25,799 bases of DNA from DATFKA01 sp042095835. GTDB taxonomy: Bacteria; Bacteroidota; Bacteroidia; Chitinophagales; Saprospiraceae. The stretch is taken from positions 1-25,799 of the forward strand of contig JBELML010000089.1 in assembly GCA_042095835.1 (NCBI GenBank), in the 5' to 3' direction. The notes beneath the pieces were generated by a model that was given only the letters and a program-made list of their open reading frames with translations, was not told the DNA's origin and searched no databases. Of the stretch, positions 1-8,843 are shown one piece after another (position 1 is the stretch's first letter; every line of letters starts with the position of its first letter). A program made the translations under genes and the position numbers.

Positions 1-60
1 TTTTGCTTCGTTTTTGTATCGAATGATCCCGAAGTAAATTCGGGAAAGATGCTAGAGCGG
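1..60. repeat. Partial hairpin repeat at window edge
   Basis: TCCCGAA (27-33) and TTCGGGA (39-45) form a perfect 7-bp stem with a 5-nt loop. The hairpin and the TTTTGC-rich flank before it resemble the right half of the long palindrome at 15497-15728, which also carries TCCCGA/TCGGGA hairpins. It may be a truncated or diverged copy of the same intergenic element. The left part lies outside the window, so the extent is unknown. Confidence 0.35.
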
Positions 61-134
61 TTTTGAATTGGAGTTTCAGTTATAATTATAAAAAATTGCA
101 GGGTAATTATTTGGTGAGTTTGCCCTATCAGTAG

Positions 135-287
135 CCAAGTAAAAGGACAAGCGAGCCAAACCTTTACTACCTTTACCAAAAAAATAGAACCATTAAAAAA
201 GGAAAAACAAGAGGGCATCCTCGAAATCTACATCGGAAGCAATATAATTTCGAGAAACTCAGTAAGCACAATCCACTGCTGAGGACG
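135..287 (+). other. In-frame N-terminal extension of rlmF without an ATG
   Basis: The rlmF frame stays open upstream of its first ATG, back to a TAG at 132-134. Codons 213-284 translate to a stretch reading G-H-P-R-N-L-H-R-K-Q-Y-N-F-E-K-L and ending N-P-L-L-R. This matches the conserved RlmF N-terminus (HPRN-x-H, Y-x-F, N-P-x-L). There is no ATG, GTG or TTG in this stretch; the only candidate near the expected start is an ATT at 192-194, before a Lys-rich run. Either a rare start codon is used, or an indel in one of the A-runs (178-184, 195-200) has separated the true start. Confidence 0.55.
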
Positions 288-1139
288 ATGGTGTTTACCA
301 ATGAATATGGGCAACAAACGATAGATTTTTCGAAACCAGAGGCGGTTCTACAATTAAATAAATCCCTGCTCAAAGTTGATTACGGAATCGAATTTTGGGA
401 TATTCCTGATGGCTATTTATGTCCACCGATTCCTGGGCGGGCTGATTATATGCATTATGCTGCGGATTTACTAGCCACAGATTTTCGGGGCCGTATACCA
501 AAAGGGCCGCAGGTCAGGGCATTAGATATTGGAACAGGAGCAAATATGATCTATCCAATTTTAGGAAAGCAGATTTATGGCTGGCGTTTTTTGGCTACAG
601 AGGTAGACCAGCCAGCTTTAAAGAACGCAAAGGCTATTATGGAAGCCAACCCTGAGCAATTACAGGATATTGAACTAAGAGAACAGCCCTCGCCAGCAGC
701 TATTCTGACCAATGTCCTAGAGAAAGAGGAGCACATTGATATCAGCTTCTGTAATCCACCATTTTATACTTCTTCAGCCGAAGCTGAGGCTCATACTAGG
801 CGGAAACTTAACAACCTGAGTAAAGGAAAATCAGCACCACTGATTCGTAATTTTGGAGGCCAGGCATCCGAACTTTGGTACGAGGGCGGCGAAGTGGGCT
901 TTATTACAAAAATGATTAGAGAAAGCGTTTCTATTGCAAAGCAATGCCTGTGGTTTACAAGTTTGGTGGCACACAAAGATCATTTGCAGATCCTAAAACA
1001 GCGCATGCAGGAAGTAGAGATTGCCGATCATAAGATTATCGAAATGGGGCAAGGCAATAAGCAGAGTAGATTGGTAGCTTGGACTTTTTTGGAGAAGGAG
1101 CAGAGGCGGGTCTGGGCAAATCACCGCTGGATTATTTAG
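288..1139 (+). CDS. rlmF: 23S rRNA (adenine(1618)-N(6))-methyltransferase RlmF
   Basis: RlmF (YbiN family, related to METTL16) uses S-adenosylmethionine to methylate N6 of A1618 in 23S rRNA; it is cytosolic. Counting from ATG 288, the Rossmann SAM-binding motif L-D-I-G-T-G-A-N is at residues 79-86. The N6-adenine methyltransferase signature N-P-P-F is at 156-159, followed by Y-T-S. The early segment with E-Y-G-Q-Q-T-I-D-F, then A-V-x-x-L-N-K-S-L-L, is typical of the family. The 283 residues from ATG 288 lack the conserved H-P-R-N segment, which is encoded in frame just upstream (213-227), so the real protein is probably about 315 residues. ATG 288 is given only because it is the first standard start. 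The gene stands alone; the next gene begins 85 nt downstream. Confidence 0.92.
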   Translation: MVFTNEYGQQTIDFSKPEAVLQLNKSLLKVDYGIEFWDIPDGYLCPPIPGRADYMHYAADLLATDFRGRIPKGPQVRALDIGTGANMIYPILGKQIYGWRFLATEVDQPALKNAKAIMEANPEQLQDIELREQPSPAAILTNVLEKEEHIDISFCNPPFYTSSAEAEAHTRRKLNNLSKGKSAPLIRNFGGQASELWYEGGEVGFITKMIRESVSIAKQCLWFTSLVAHKDHLQILKQRMQEVEIADHKIIEMGQGNKQSRLVAWTFLEKEQRRVWANHRWII

Positions 1140-1157
1140 AAAGTATTTATCTTTTTA

Positions 1158-1189
1158 TTTGCTTTTTTAGTAAATGGATTTTAAATTTA
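1158..1189 (+). promoter_or_regulatory. Putative Bacteroidota promoter for the 1225 gene
   Basis: TTTG at 1158-1161 and TAAATTTA at 1182-1189 are separated by 20 nt. This fits the Bacteroidota -33 TTTG / -7 TAnnTTTG arrangement with one mismatch in the -7 box. It lies 35 nt before the ATG at 1225, giving a short leader. Called from sequence only. Confidence 0.35.
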
Positions 1190-1224
1190 GAAGCGAAAAC
1201 CTTTAACACCCATAATCCAAAAGT

Positions 1225-4200
1225 ATGAAATCACAATTAAGTAATACTCTAGCCATCATTGGTATATGCTTTGCCTTTACTTGGGCTCAGGATATCAATG
1301 CACAAAATTTAGTACAGGAATCTCAAGAACTAGCCACCCTTATCAAGCTAAAAGATAGCCTACAAGCGAATCTTGAAGTTAATGGAGGTGATGTTGAAGT
1401 GTATTATAATGGTATACTCGACACGCCTAATTTACCAGATGGATCTAAATTTACTTTTACCAAAGAAGGTACCTACCGATTTAGAAATCGATCTGCTGCT
1501 TCCTCCTTAACCGGTATTTTTCATACGGTTAATTACAAGAATGACTCCATTTTATTCGTTCATACGCCTTTACAGGGCAGCTATCAGGAGATCATAGTTA
1601 CCTATTATCCGGATCAATCCCTAATCATTGGTGAAGATGATCTACTTGTAATAGCACAAAATTCTCTATCCTCTATATCGGGTACCGGCATTAATGCACA
1701 AAGTATTTCTACGACGGATATGTCTACTTTTGAAGGACCAAATGAATGGACGATTCAAGGGAATACTTATCCAGTGGATAGTCATCAAATCATGGTCTTT
1801 TATCCTATTGGTAATGATAGTATACGAGTACTGCGCCGCTCTAAAGCGCCAGTTGATCTCCAATATAAAAACCCTATATGGCCGATCTTAAAGGCTTTGG
1901 TGGAAAGTGATCAAAGCCAGCGACCCATGCAGGATTTTTTAGATGACCTGCGTTCAAACGAGTATTTAAGTAAAAACTTAGGCTATTGGCTCAACCTTGA
2001 CGATCGTGTATTTATGGAAATGATCAATTCGGTGAAAGACACAAACGCTCCTACAACACCCATTAGCAAAAAGCTAGATAAAATCAATAATGCTCCTCCC
2101 GAAGAAAAGATAAAGCAAATTATTAATGCTTCTAATAAAACAGCTGGTACAGCTTTGGTAGAAGCAACACAAGAGGTGTATTCTACCAAGAGTTTTTTAT
2201 CAAGCCTCAATCAAGCGGCTATTCTAGAGGGCTTGACCTCTTTTATAGAAAAACGCGCACAGGAAGAGTTGAATATTCTCTTTCTCAATCGTTTATCTAA
2301 AAAGTTGGATGAAAGCGAGATCGGCATCTTATTCCCGAAAACTAAACTGCTTTTCGAGCGCTTTGAGATTAGCAATTACAAGAGTCTTTTGGATAATGCC
2401 TTGCCTTATATGGAGGATGATATTAAAAATATAGGCCTCAATTTGTCTAAAGTTATCGTACTTCAGGACACCCTCACCAGTGAACCGGCGATCTATAATA
2501 ATGCCTTCTTATTGCAACTTGTTAATCAGGCTATTCTCCAAAAACCTTTGGATTCTCTGGTGATCTACAGTTATGATTTTTACCAATCTCTCATTGATAA
2601 ATTTGATAAAGAGCGTTTTGAGGCCATTATCTCAAAAACCAAAAACGATCCCGAACTAATCACTGAAATCGAAACACTACTAGATTCTCTTAATCGAGCA
2701 TCTTCAGAGATTAGAGGCCTACGAGAAACTCTAAAAAATCAAATAAAAGCCGCTAAGGGAATTTACAGCTCTGATCTCAGAGATGACCCTTTCCTCCTCT
2801 CTAGTGAAAGTTGGTCTAAAAGGGCAGAGGTCATGAATGATAAACTGGGCAATCAAATAAGCCTACTAGACAATGCCTTTGAGGAAAGTACTTTGAATGA
2901 AGCCCAACAGCTTAAGACAGATTTTAATAATGGAGCGCTTTTTAAAAACGCTAAATTGAGTGACTATAATGAGTTGTTTAACCAAGCTGGCGGCCCATTA
3001 GATACGCGGTTTCAATTTATTCCTCCCATTTGGGAGCTGGAACGACAATTGACTAGTCGACGCTATCTAGAGGAGATGTTCACGGTACAAAACACACTTG
3101 GCAATGAATTGCTAGAGCTACAGCGCATACGTCATCACATCATCCTACAACAGAAAGCTCAAGTTCTAGAGCGGGCGGTTCGAGCCTACCAAACCCATTG
3201 GATGCTCAAAGCTGCGGTGCAGGTACAAATTGCTGCGATTCAAAAACAGCCCCAAAAAGTAGCTGGGATTGATTCCTTAGCTATGGTGTTCTTCGATTCG
3301 GTATTGACCAATGATCTAAGCCGGAATGCTATCCAGCAGTTGGAGAATAATTTCTTCCAAAATACCGTCACTGCTTTACCCAGCAAAACCGCTCGACAGG
3401 GAATTGAATATTTACAAGAACAAAACAAGGCGATCCTTCCTTATCTACTACCTAGACTGGATTCGATCGACCAATATACCGAAGTCAAGCTCCCCAAGCA
3501 GCAACTTAGTTTTGATCAACTCAAAGCACATATCAAAGCACTTAAAAAAGGAGTGAAGGACAATTTTGACCTCGTTGATCAAAATAGCAATGGAAGTTTG
3601 AATGCCACCATTTCAGCCAATGTAAACAATTTGATAAAGCCTTATTTGGATTCTATTAAACAGGTGGTCAATGCTATTAAGGATCAAAAATTGGGAGATG
3701 AAGACAACTTGTTTTTTAATTTTGTCCTGACACCCGACGATGACCAACAAGATGCTGTCATTAAAAAGGCTAATGACCTCATTAAACGTTTGGACCAAGT
3801 CCATGACCAATCGGTATTGCTGCAAGGTAGAATCAGTAATCAACTACCTAAAATGATTCACCAACTGGAGCAGGAAACCCTAGGCACTGCTAGACTCAAG
3901 TCCAGGGCTAATGCCGAAAATATGCGGGCAATCACTCAGTTGGCTTTAGTATTGCTCGACGCCTTCTACCTTCCGGAAGCTACACCTCCTGAGAAAATTG
4001 AGGTGCCCAGTACTTTGCAATTTACCACTACTATGGTGGGCAATGCCAACAATGCCAATAATCCCTCAATCAGTGTGGTCAAACAGGATAGTATTGTCAC
4101 CCAAGTGGATACCCTAAAGTTTCAAAGAAGATGGATGACCAAGGATTCTTTCCGCACGATTATGGATGATCCTATTCGCAAAGAGGTTTTTTTAGGGGTT

Positions 4201-5307
4201 TTGCAGCAGCGTATTCAGAAAATCGATCACCTCCCTTTGAGGAATGCCTCCCCACAGATCATCGTCACCCAATTGATCAATGTCCTAAATGAGTCAGAGC
4301 TCTTACATCTAGAAATTGAAAAGAAGAAAACCCTGGGCCAAAGTATGCGTCTGAGTGATTACCTACCCTTAGCCAGGAATACCTCTGACTTGCTGGGCCA
4401 TTTATTGAATATTCCCTCGAATGATGGAGCCACTTTAGGGCAAAAGTACAAGCTTACTGGTGCGATTACGATCTTTGATGAAATATTAGATTTATACCAG
4501 CACCTCGATCAGAAAAAATATTTACTAGCATTGGGGAATGCAGTAGGTGTATATTCAGAGATTAAAGAAAGTTTTGAAACGGAAAAATCTACCCGCTCGG
4601 CTATCCGGAATGAAGTAAAAGAAGCCGTCGGTCAAGCCGATGGTATAAAGGGGAAATTAGAAGCCAGGCAGCAGGAAAAAACGCAGGGCGAACAGGATTA
4701 TATCTCCTCCCGAAGTTTTGCCAACTTCATGAGTATCTATGGCAATTTTATGGCAGAACTAGTACAAGCGAATAATTCTAATCAGGTCAAGGCCTTATTA
4801 CAAAAGTATGCACTTCCGGTGGGTAGCTCTCAGATCAAAAGAATGCATAATACCTCTATTGGAGTACAATCTTATCTAGGTTTTGCGGCTAATCACGAGG
4901 TGCTCGATGGGACACCTACAAAGAATCGGAATTTTAGTGCCTCCTTAGCAGTTCCATTTGGTTTGGCTTATTCCTTCCGTTGGGGGGACTCCAAAACCAA
5001 AGGTTATCGGAAAAGCACTACTCTTTTCGCTTCCGTTTTAGACCTGAGCCCCATTGCTACGGTACATTTTGGCGGCGATGTAGTCAATGCCTCAGATAAT
5101 ATTCAGTTTGGAGACTTTTTTGCTCCGGGCGTCTTTGTATTCCAAAATATCAACCGATCTCCCTTTTCCTTTGGATTTGGGTATCAGTATTTAGACAGTT
5201 TGAGGGAGTTAAAAGAAGGAGGTGCTACCCTCAGTGGTCACCGATTTAGTATCAACTTTTTGGTTGATGTGCCCTTATTTAATTTTTACACCAATAGATC
5301 CAAATAA
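1225..5307 (+). CDS. Large exported protein of unknown function, C-terminal beta-rich (barrel-like) domain
   Basis: I do not recognise this family. The 1360 residues begin with a signal peptide (Lys3, hydrophobic core 8-20, cleavage near W-A-Q at 20-22 or N-A-Q at 25-27). A beta-rich segment follows at about 45-150. Most of the rest to about 1200 is predicted by eye to be helical, Glu/Lys/Gln/Leu-rich and partly coiled-coil, for example around 470-510. The last ~150 residues (from ~1209) alternate hydrophobic and polar residues with many Gly and aromatic positions and turns, like a set of outer-membrane beta-strands, and end near a terminal Phe-rich strand. It could therefore be anchored in the outer membrane with a large periplasmic helical body. 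Its stop overlaps the start of the next gene by one base (TAATG), so the two are probably translationally coupled. Confidence 0.8.
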   Translation: MKSQLSNTLAIIGICFAFTWAQDINAQNLVQESQELATLIKLKDSLQANLEVNGGDVEVYYNGILDTPNLPDGSKFTFTKEGTYRFRNRSAASSLTGIFHTVNYKNDSILFVHTPLQGSYQEIIVTYYPDQSLIIGEDDLLVIAQNSLSSISGTGINAQSISTTDMSTFEGPNEWTIQGNTYPVDSHQIMVFYPIGNDSIRVLRRSKAPVDLQYKNPIWPILKALVESDQSQRPMQDFLDDLRSNEYLSKNLGYWLNLDDRVFMEMINSVKDTNAPTTPISKKLDKINNAPPEEKIKQIINASNKTAGTALVEATQEVYSTKSFLSSLNQAAILEGLTSFIEKRAQEELNILFLNRLSKKLDESEIGILFPKTKLLFERFEISNYKSLLDNALPYMEDDIKNIGLNLSKVIVLQDTLTSEPAIYNNAFLLQLVNQAILQKPLDSLVIYSYDFYQSLIDKFDKERFEAIISKTKNDPELITEIETLLDSLNRASSEIRGLRETLKNQIKAAKGIYSSDLRDDPFLLSSESWSKRAEVMNDKLGNQISLLDNAFEESTLNEAQQLKTDFNNGALFKNAKLSDYNELFNQAGGPLDTRFQFIPPIWELERQLTSRRYLEEMFTVQNTLGNELLELQRIRHHIILQQKAQVLERAVRAYQTHWMLKAAVQVQIAAIQKQPQKVAGIDSLAMVFFDSVLTNDLSRNAIQQLENNFFQNTVTALPSKTARQGIEYLQEQNKAILPYLLPRLDSIDQYTEVKLPKQQLSFDQLKAHIKALKKGVKDNFDLVDQNSNGSLNATISANVNNLIKPYLDSIKQVVNAIKDQKLGDEDNLFFNFVLTPDDDQQDAVIKKANDLIKRLDQVHDQSVLLQGRISNQLPKMIHQLEQETLGTARLKSRANAENMRAITQLALVLLDAFYLPEATPPEKIEVPSTLQFTTTMVGNANNANNPSISVVKQDSIVTQVDTLKFQRRWMTKDSFRTIMDDPIRKEVFLGVLQQRIQKIDHLPLRNASPQIIVTQLINVLNESELLHLEIEKKKTLGQSMRLSDYLPLARNTSDLLGHLLNIPSNDGATLGQKYKLTGAITIFDEILDLYQHLDQKKYLLALGNAVGVYSEIKESFETEKSTRSAIRNEVKEAVGQADGIKGKLEARQQEKTQGEQDYISSRSFANFMSIYGNFMAELVQANNSNQVKALLQKYALPVGSSQIKRMHNTSIGVQSYLGFAANHEVLDGTPTKNRNFSASLAVPFGLAYSFRWGDSKTKGYRKSTTLFASVLDLSPIATVHFGGDVVNASDNIQFGDFFAPGVFVFQNINRSPFSFGFGYQYLDSLRELKEGGATLSGHRFSINFLVDVPLFNFYTNRSK

Positions 5308-6104
5308 TGAGTTTACCTAAGATAGCTATCAATCCTTTTCTACTGATAAAAGATACGGATAGTAATAAGATAAAAAATGAATTGCAGAAGGCAATTCGAG
5401 AAGAAAGAAGAGCTGTTCTGCTGGTGAAATCCATGCCTAAGGATGCTGATCTCCAATCCTGGTTGAGTGATGATATGTTCTTTTTGGTGCAAAATAATGT
5501 GCTTTCCGAGGCAGAGCTAAGTACTTTGGCTAATAAGGCCAAAGGGCAGGCTATTTTCATGGACTTTACCCACAATAGAATCGTCTCTTTTTTACAAAAA
5601 GGAAATTCGGTATTGATCCATCAGGAGAATGAAGAAATGACTGCTGAGAAAATTCGTTCGGTTTGTACGATGAACAAACCAAGTGGGGCCAAAGTGATCA
5701 TTGCACCACAGGGCTATTCCTTACAAAAATTGAAAAATATCTTACTCGACGATGTTAATATCGTATTCAGCAATTATGGATTTGATTTTCCTGAACCCAA
5801 GAAGCTTTTGATCCAGCGGCTGATTGATATGGCGAAAGAAAAGGTCTGGATCAATGCCTCTGATTTATCTAGCATCCAGTTGAAAGATTTCCTAAAAAGA
5901 GGAGCCCGAATCGTATTTATGGCAGATTGTGATTTGAGTTCTTCAGGGATTACTAAACTATACAATCAAGCTTCAAATGCCGAAAAAAAGCGGATTAAAA
6001 TACTAGCGGTAAACGGCCCTGTACATCGACGCAATAAATTAAAAGATACCTTAACCGGCATAGGTTCGGTACACCTCGATGCTGATGACTTCTTTTTTAA
6101 TTAG
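5307..6104 (+). CDS. Hypothetical cytosolic protein coupled to the large exported protein
   Basis: 265 residues with no signal peptide or membrane segment; I do not recognise the family. Alternating hydrophobic strands (A-V-L-L-V-K near 39-44, K-V-I-I-A-P near 130-135, A-R-I-V-F-M-A-D near 200-207, I-K-I-L-A-V near 231-236) and amphipathic helices suggest an alpha/beta, Rossmann-like fold. No nucleotide-binding or catalytic motif is clear. The start is fixed by the TAATG overlap with the upstream gene, so the pair is probably one operon with its terminator at 6125-6173. A cytosolic partner to a giant envelope protein is unusual; the role is unknown. Confidence 0.75.
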   Translation: MSLPKIAINPFLLIKDTDSNKIKNELQKAIREERRAVLLVKSMPKDADLQSWLSDDMFFLVQNNVLSEAELSTLANKAKGQAIFMDFTHNRIVSFLQKGNSVLIHQENEEMTAEKIRSVCTMNKPSGAKVIIAPQGYSLQKLKNILLDDVNIVFSNYGFDFPEPKKLLIQRLIDMAKEKVWINASDLSSIQLKDFLKRGARIVFMADCDLSSSGITKLYNQASNAEKKRIKILAVNGPVHRRNKLKDTLTGIGSVHLDADDFFFN

Positions 6105-6124
6105 CCTGGTAGTTGCTGGATGAT

Positions 6125-6173
6125 TTTGGGCCATGACCTTTTGCAGGTGATGGCCCAAAGTTGGCTATTTTTT
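6125..6173 (+). terminator. Intrinsic terminator after the 1225-6104 operon
   Basis: TTTGGGCCAT (6125-6134) pairs perfectly with ATGGCCCAAA (6150-6159), a 10-bp stem. An inner ACC/GGT pairing further closes the loop. A run of six T residues (6168-6173) lies 8 nt after the stem. It begins 21 nt after the stop at 6104. The stem could also act on transcripts arriving from the convergent MazG-like gene, although no T-run follows on that strand. Confidence 0.65.
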
Positions 6174-6223
6174 CCAGATCAATCCATTGCAAATCTTGAT
6201 TACTTTGATCCTCCCCAGAAAGA

Positions 6224-6574
6224 CTATTCTGCCATACCTTCTCTAAAAGTAGTGCGATCTGCATCATAACCTTCTGGAAATCTAGCTTTTAGTTTGTCAA
6301 TATTGTGTTGCATGACTTCTTCGAGCGTCCAGCCCATTTGGGTGCAGATAGAAGAAAGGTACCACAAGACATCTCCCAATTCTTTCTTTAACTTTTCTTG
6401 GTCAATACCTTGCTGGTGAAAGATGCCTTTCTTGATGAGGTCTTGTACTTCTCCAGCTTCTCCACCTAGGCCTATAGCCATCCAGGCGATCATGACCTGC
6501 TGATCGGTAATTTCAAAATCTGGTTTTTCAATGAGCGTACGGCTGGCCAATTCTTGGTATTCGTTGGGAGACAT
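6224..6574 (-). CDS. MazG-like nucleoside triphosphate pyrophosphohydrolase
   Basis: 116 residues, all-alpha MazG/dUTPase-like NTP pyrophosphatase fold. Members hydrolyse (d)NTPs, often damaged or non-canonical ones, to the monophosphate and pyrophosphate, using Mg2+ held by two acidic motifs. Both are visible: E-A-G-E at residues 39-42 (ExxE) and E-L-G-D at 65-68 (ExxD), the latter followed by V-L-W-Y-L, typical of short single-domain MazG-like proteins. A conserved N-I-D-K-L-K-x-R-F/Y-P segment follows at 91-100. The single domain is much shorter than two-domain MazG (about 260 residues), so housekeeping MazG is not the right name. It is a single gene convergent with the upstream unit. The start is followed on the genome by an octamer repeat at 6577-6600. 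Confidence 0.88.
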   Translation of the reverse strand: MSPNEYQELASRTLIEKPDFEITDQQVMIAWMAIGLGGEAGEVQDLIKKGIFHQQGIDQEKLKKELGDVLWYLSSICTQMGWTLEEVMQHNIDKLKARFPEGYDADRTTFREGMAE

Positions 6575-6576
6575 AT

Positions 6577-6600
6577 GTGAATGAGTGAATGAGTGAATAG
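6577..6600. repeat. Three tandem GTGAATGA octamers
   Basis: GTGAATGA is repeated twice perfectly and then once as GTGAATAG, immediately upstream of the MazG-like start. The same octamer family, on the opposite strand, occurs at 21531-21552 inside the split STAND operon. Low-complexity spacer or remnant of a dispersed repeat. Confidence 0.6.
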
Positions 6601-6647
6601 GAATAAATCCTTTGAATGCTTATATTTGAAAAACTACAAATTAAGGC

Positions 6648-6680
6648 TTTTAAATAAAAATTTTCTATTCAGTAGCTTTG
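6648..6680 (+). promoter_or_regulatory. Putative promoter for the PorE-like gene
   Basis: TAGCTTTG at 6673-6680 is an exact match to the Bacteroidota -7 consensus TAnnTTTG. TTTT at 6648-6651, 21 nt before it, is a one-mismatch -33 box. The implied leader before ATG 6801 is about 110 nt. A second -7-like box (TATATTTG, 6621-6628) has no visible -33 partner. Confidence 0.35.
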
Positions 6681-6800
6681 ATAAGAGATTGATGGATTTC
6701 CCCATTACCCATTAATCAAGCTTGAAAACCAAGGAGTGAAAAATTAAAAATAATAGCCTATTATACGCATCCCCAGATAACAAAATAAAAACCCAAGAGC

Positions 6801-8843
6801 ATGAAGTTTCTATGTACACTTATTCTTATTCTATCAACAAGTTTTGCGAGTATGGCTCAGCAGAACCTATCCCAGGCTTCGGATATCTTCCTAGATGGAG
6901 AAGTAGCTATGCTAGAAGGGAAGTATAAAAAAGCCATCCGATTGTTTGAGAAAGCCTTGCGCATCAAACCTGATTTGCGCGCTGCCCAAAGAGGAATTGG
7001 ACAGGTATATGATTTGATGAAACAACCCCAATTGGCACTTGAGTACTACGTAGAAGTATTGAAGAATGACGAATACTTTTCTAGAGTTTTATATTATCAA
7101 GTCGCTGAATGCTATTTTAAATTGGGGGCCTATGATAAAGCCATTTTAGCCTTTGAACGCTTCAATTATTTGCAAGCAGAGAATGACCAGAAATTTACGG
7201 TCAATGGGGAAAAGGAGAGGGGCTTGGAGTTGGAGCTTGCAGGGAAACTAGAAGATGCCATCCTGGCCTGCCAAGTAGCGAAAGATTCTACTGCTTTTCG
7301 AGAAAATGTGGTTGTTACCAATTTAGGCCCAACGATCAATACCCGCCATGATGAGTATTTTCCTTTTTTGTCAAACAACCAGAAAATCCTTTTTTATACT
7401 AAAAGGAAAGGCTATAAAAGCGATGAAAATCTATTCTTTAGCTTTTTCGATAAGGGTGGTTGGAGAATTGGTAAAACGGTTGGTGATTCATTCAATACCG
7501 GCTTGAATGAGGGTATGGTGACAATGGTCAGAGATGGACGCACTATGTACTTTACCGCCTGCAATCGAGAAGATATCCAAGGGCCTTGTGATATCTGGGA
7601 GGCTACCGTAGATGGTACTACCTTTAGCTATTTGCAACCACTCCGAGGCGATGCCAATACGCCTTCCTGGGAGTCTCAGGCCGCAGTAAGTTGTGATGGC
7701 CGTACCCTGTATTTTGCCAGTATGTGGGAAGGCCCTGGCCATCAGGGTGGAGCAGATATTTGGTACTCCAAGAAGTTGCCAAATGGTCTGTGGAGCAGCC
7801 CCATAAACATGGGACCTAAAATCAATACCCCCAAAGATGAAGAATCTCCTTTTATCACCAATGATGGCAATACCCTTTATTTCTGTTCTACAGGGCATTT
7901 AGGGATGGGATCAGCAGATATTTTTTTTAGTGTGAGAAATAGTAGTGATACAAGTTGGACAATTCCCATCAATTTAGGACCCAAGGTGAATAGTCCATAC
8001 GAGGAGTTGGGTTTCTTTTTATCTGCCGATGGCCAAACCGGTTACTTTTCTTCCGATCGACCTCGTGGTTATGGAGGCAAGGATATCTATAAAGTCCAGC
8101 TCACCGACGAACTCACCAGCTCACCTATTACCTTTGTAGAAGGCTTCGTAACCGATGCTGCCACGAATGCTCAAATCTTCACAACAATTGAATTAGAAGA
8201 GGGAGAGCTTATTCGTACGGATCGAACGGGGCGTTTCTTTTTGTGTCTCCCCGCCAACTCTACCTTTTATTCCAAAATTGACTTAGAGGATTATCATCCC
8301 TGGGAGAAGTATTTTCTTATACCAGAATCAGATAATAGGGACTTCCATCAGTTGAAGCTGCCCCTCAGACCATTACAAGATCCCTCAGAATTAATCAAAG
8401 CGGTGGAAGCACCGCTCGAAACAGACTCTACTGATCAATTAAATCCTGGGGTAGCAGAAGAAGCTATATTAGAAGATACCACAGATACTTTTTTTCCACC
8501 ACCACGGATCAGGCTCCGCAAGTACTATAACCACTCTATTTTCTTTAATTTTGAAGCAGATGAAGCTGAGAATTCTGAACTGATCGAACTAGATGAGTTT
8601 TTGCGTTCGCTTAAGGATAAAGAGATTTTGCGCCTCGAAATTAGTGGCTATGCCGATGATATTGGAACAGATATCTTCAACCTTGAGTTATCCGAGAAAA
8701 GAGCAAAAAAAATAGCGCTTTATTTATACAATCGAAATTTTCGGGTGTCAAATATTGGTATGCAAGGTTATGGCTCCGTGAGAGATGATAAACCGAATGC
8801 TCAAAATAGAAGAGTAGATATAAAGATTGTAACGATTGAGTAA
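6801..8843 (+). CDS. PorE-like TPR / beta-propeller / OmpA-domain envelope protein
   Basis: 680 residues with the domain order of Porphyromonas PorE, a type IX secretion component that ties the machine to peptidoglycan. A signal peptide (1-20, cleavage near S-M-A-Q) comes first. TPR helices follow at about 27-125. A PD40-type beta-propeller spans about 172-435, with repeated strands such as F-Y-T-K, M-Y-F-T-A, L-Y-F-A-S, L-Y-F-C-S and G-Y-F-S-S-D. A carboxypeptidase-regulatory-like domain is at about 444-515. The OmpA peptidoglycan-binding domain is at 580-680, with I-S-G-Y-A-D-D, an L-S-E-K-R-A helix and a closing N-R-R-V-D-I. Length and order match PorE (about 670 residues), but paralogues with this architecture are common in the phylum, so I do not assign the symbol. 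A pro/acidic linker (about 520-575) separates the last two domains. Leaderless of a Shine-Dalgarno; ATG 6801 directly precedes the signal peptide. Confidence 0.85.
   Translation: MKFLCTLILILSTSFASMAQQNLSQASDIFLDGEVAMLEGKYKKAIRLFEKALRIKPDLRAAQRGIGQVYDLMKQPQLALEYYVEVLKNDEYFSRVLYYQVAECYFKLGAYDKAILAFERFNYLQAENDQKFTVNGEKERGLELELAGKLEDAILACQVAKDSTAFRENVVVTNLGPTINTRHDEYFPFLSNNQKILFYTKRKGYKSDENLFFSFFDKGGWRIGKTVGDSFNTGLNEGMVTMVRDGRTMYFTACNREDIQGPCDIWEATVDGTTFSYLQPLRGDANTPSWESQAAVSCDGRTLYFASMWEGPGHQGGADIWYSKKLPNGLWSSPINMGPKINTPKDEESPFITNDGNTLYFCSTGHLGMGSADIFFSVRNSSDTSWTIPINLGPKVNSPYEELGFFLSADGQTGYFSSDRPRGYGGKDIYKVQLTDELTSSPITFVEGFVTDAATNAQIFTTIELEEGELIRTDRTGRFFLCLPANSTFYSKIDLEDYHPWEKYFLIPESDNRDFHQLKLPLRPLQDPSELIKAVEAPLETDSTDQLNPGVAEEAILEDTTDTFFPPPRIRLRKYYNHSIFFNFEADEAENSELIELDEFLRSLKDKEILRLEISGYADDIGTDIFNLELSEKRAKKIALYLYNRNFRVSNIGMQGYGSVRDDKPNAQNRRVDIKIVTIE

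Noticed and set aside
6577..6600. Octamer repeat as a CRISPR array or iteron origin
   Set aside because: There are only three short contiguous units without spacers and no cas or rep gene nearby.
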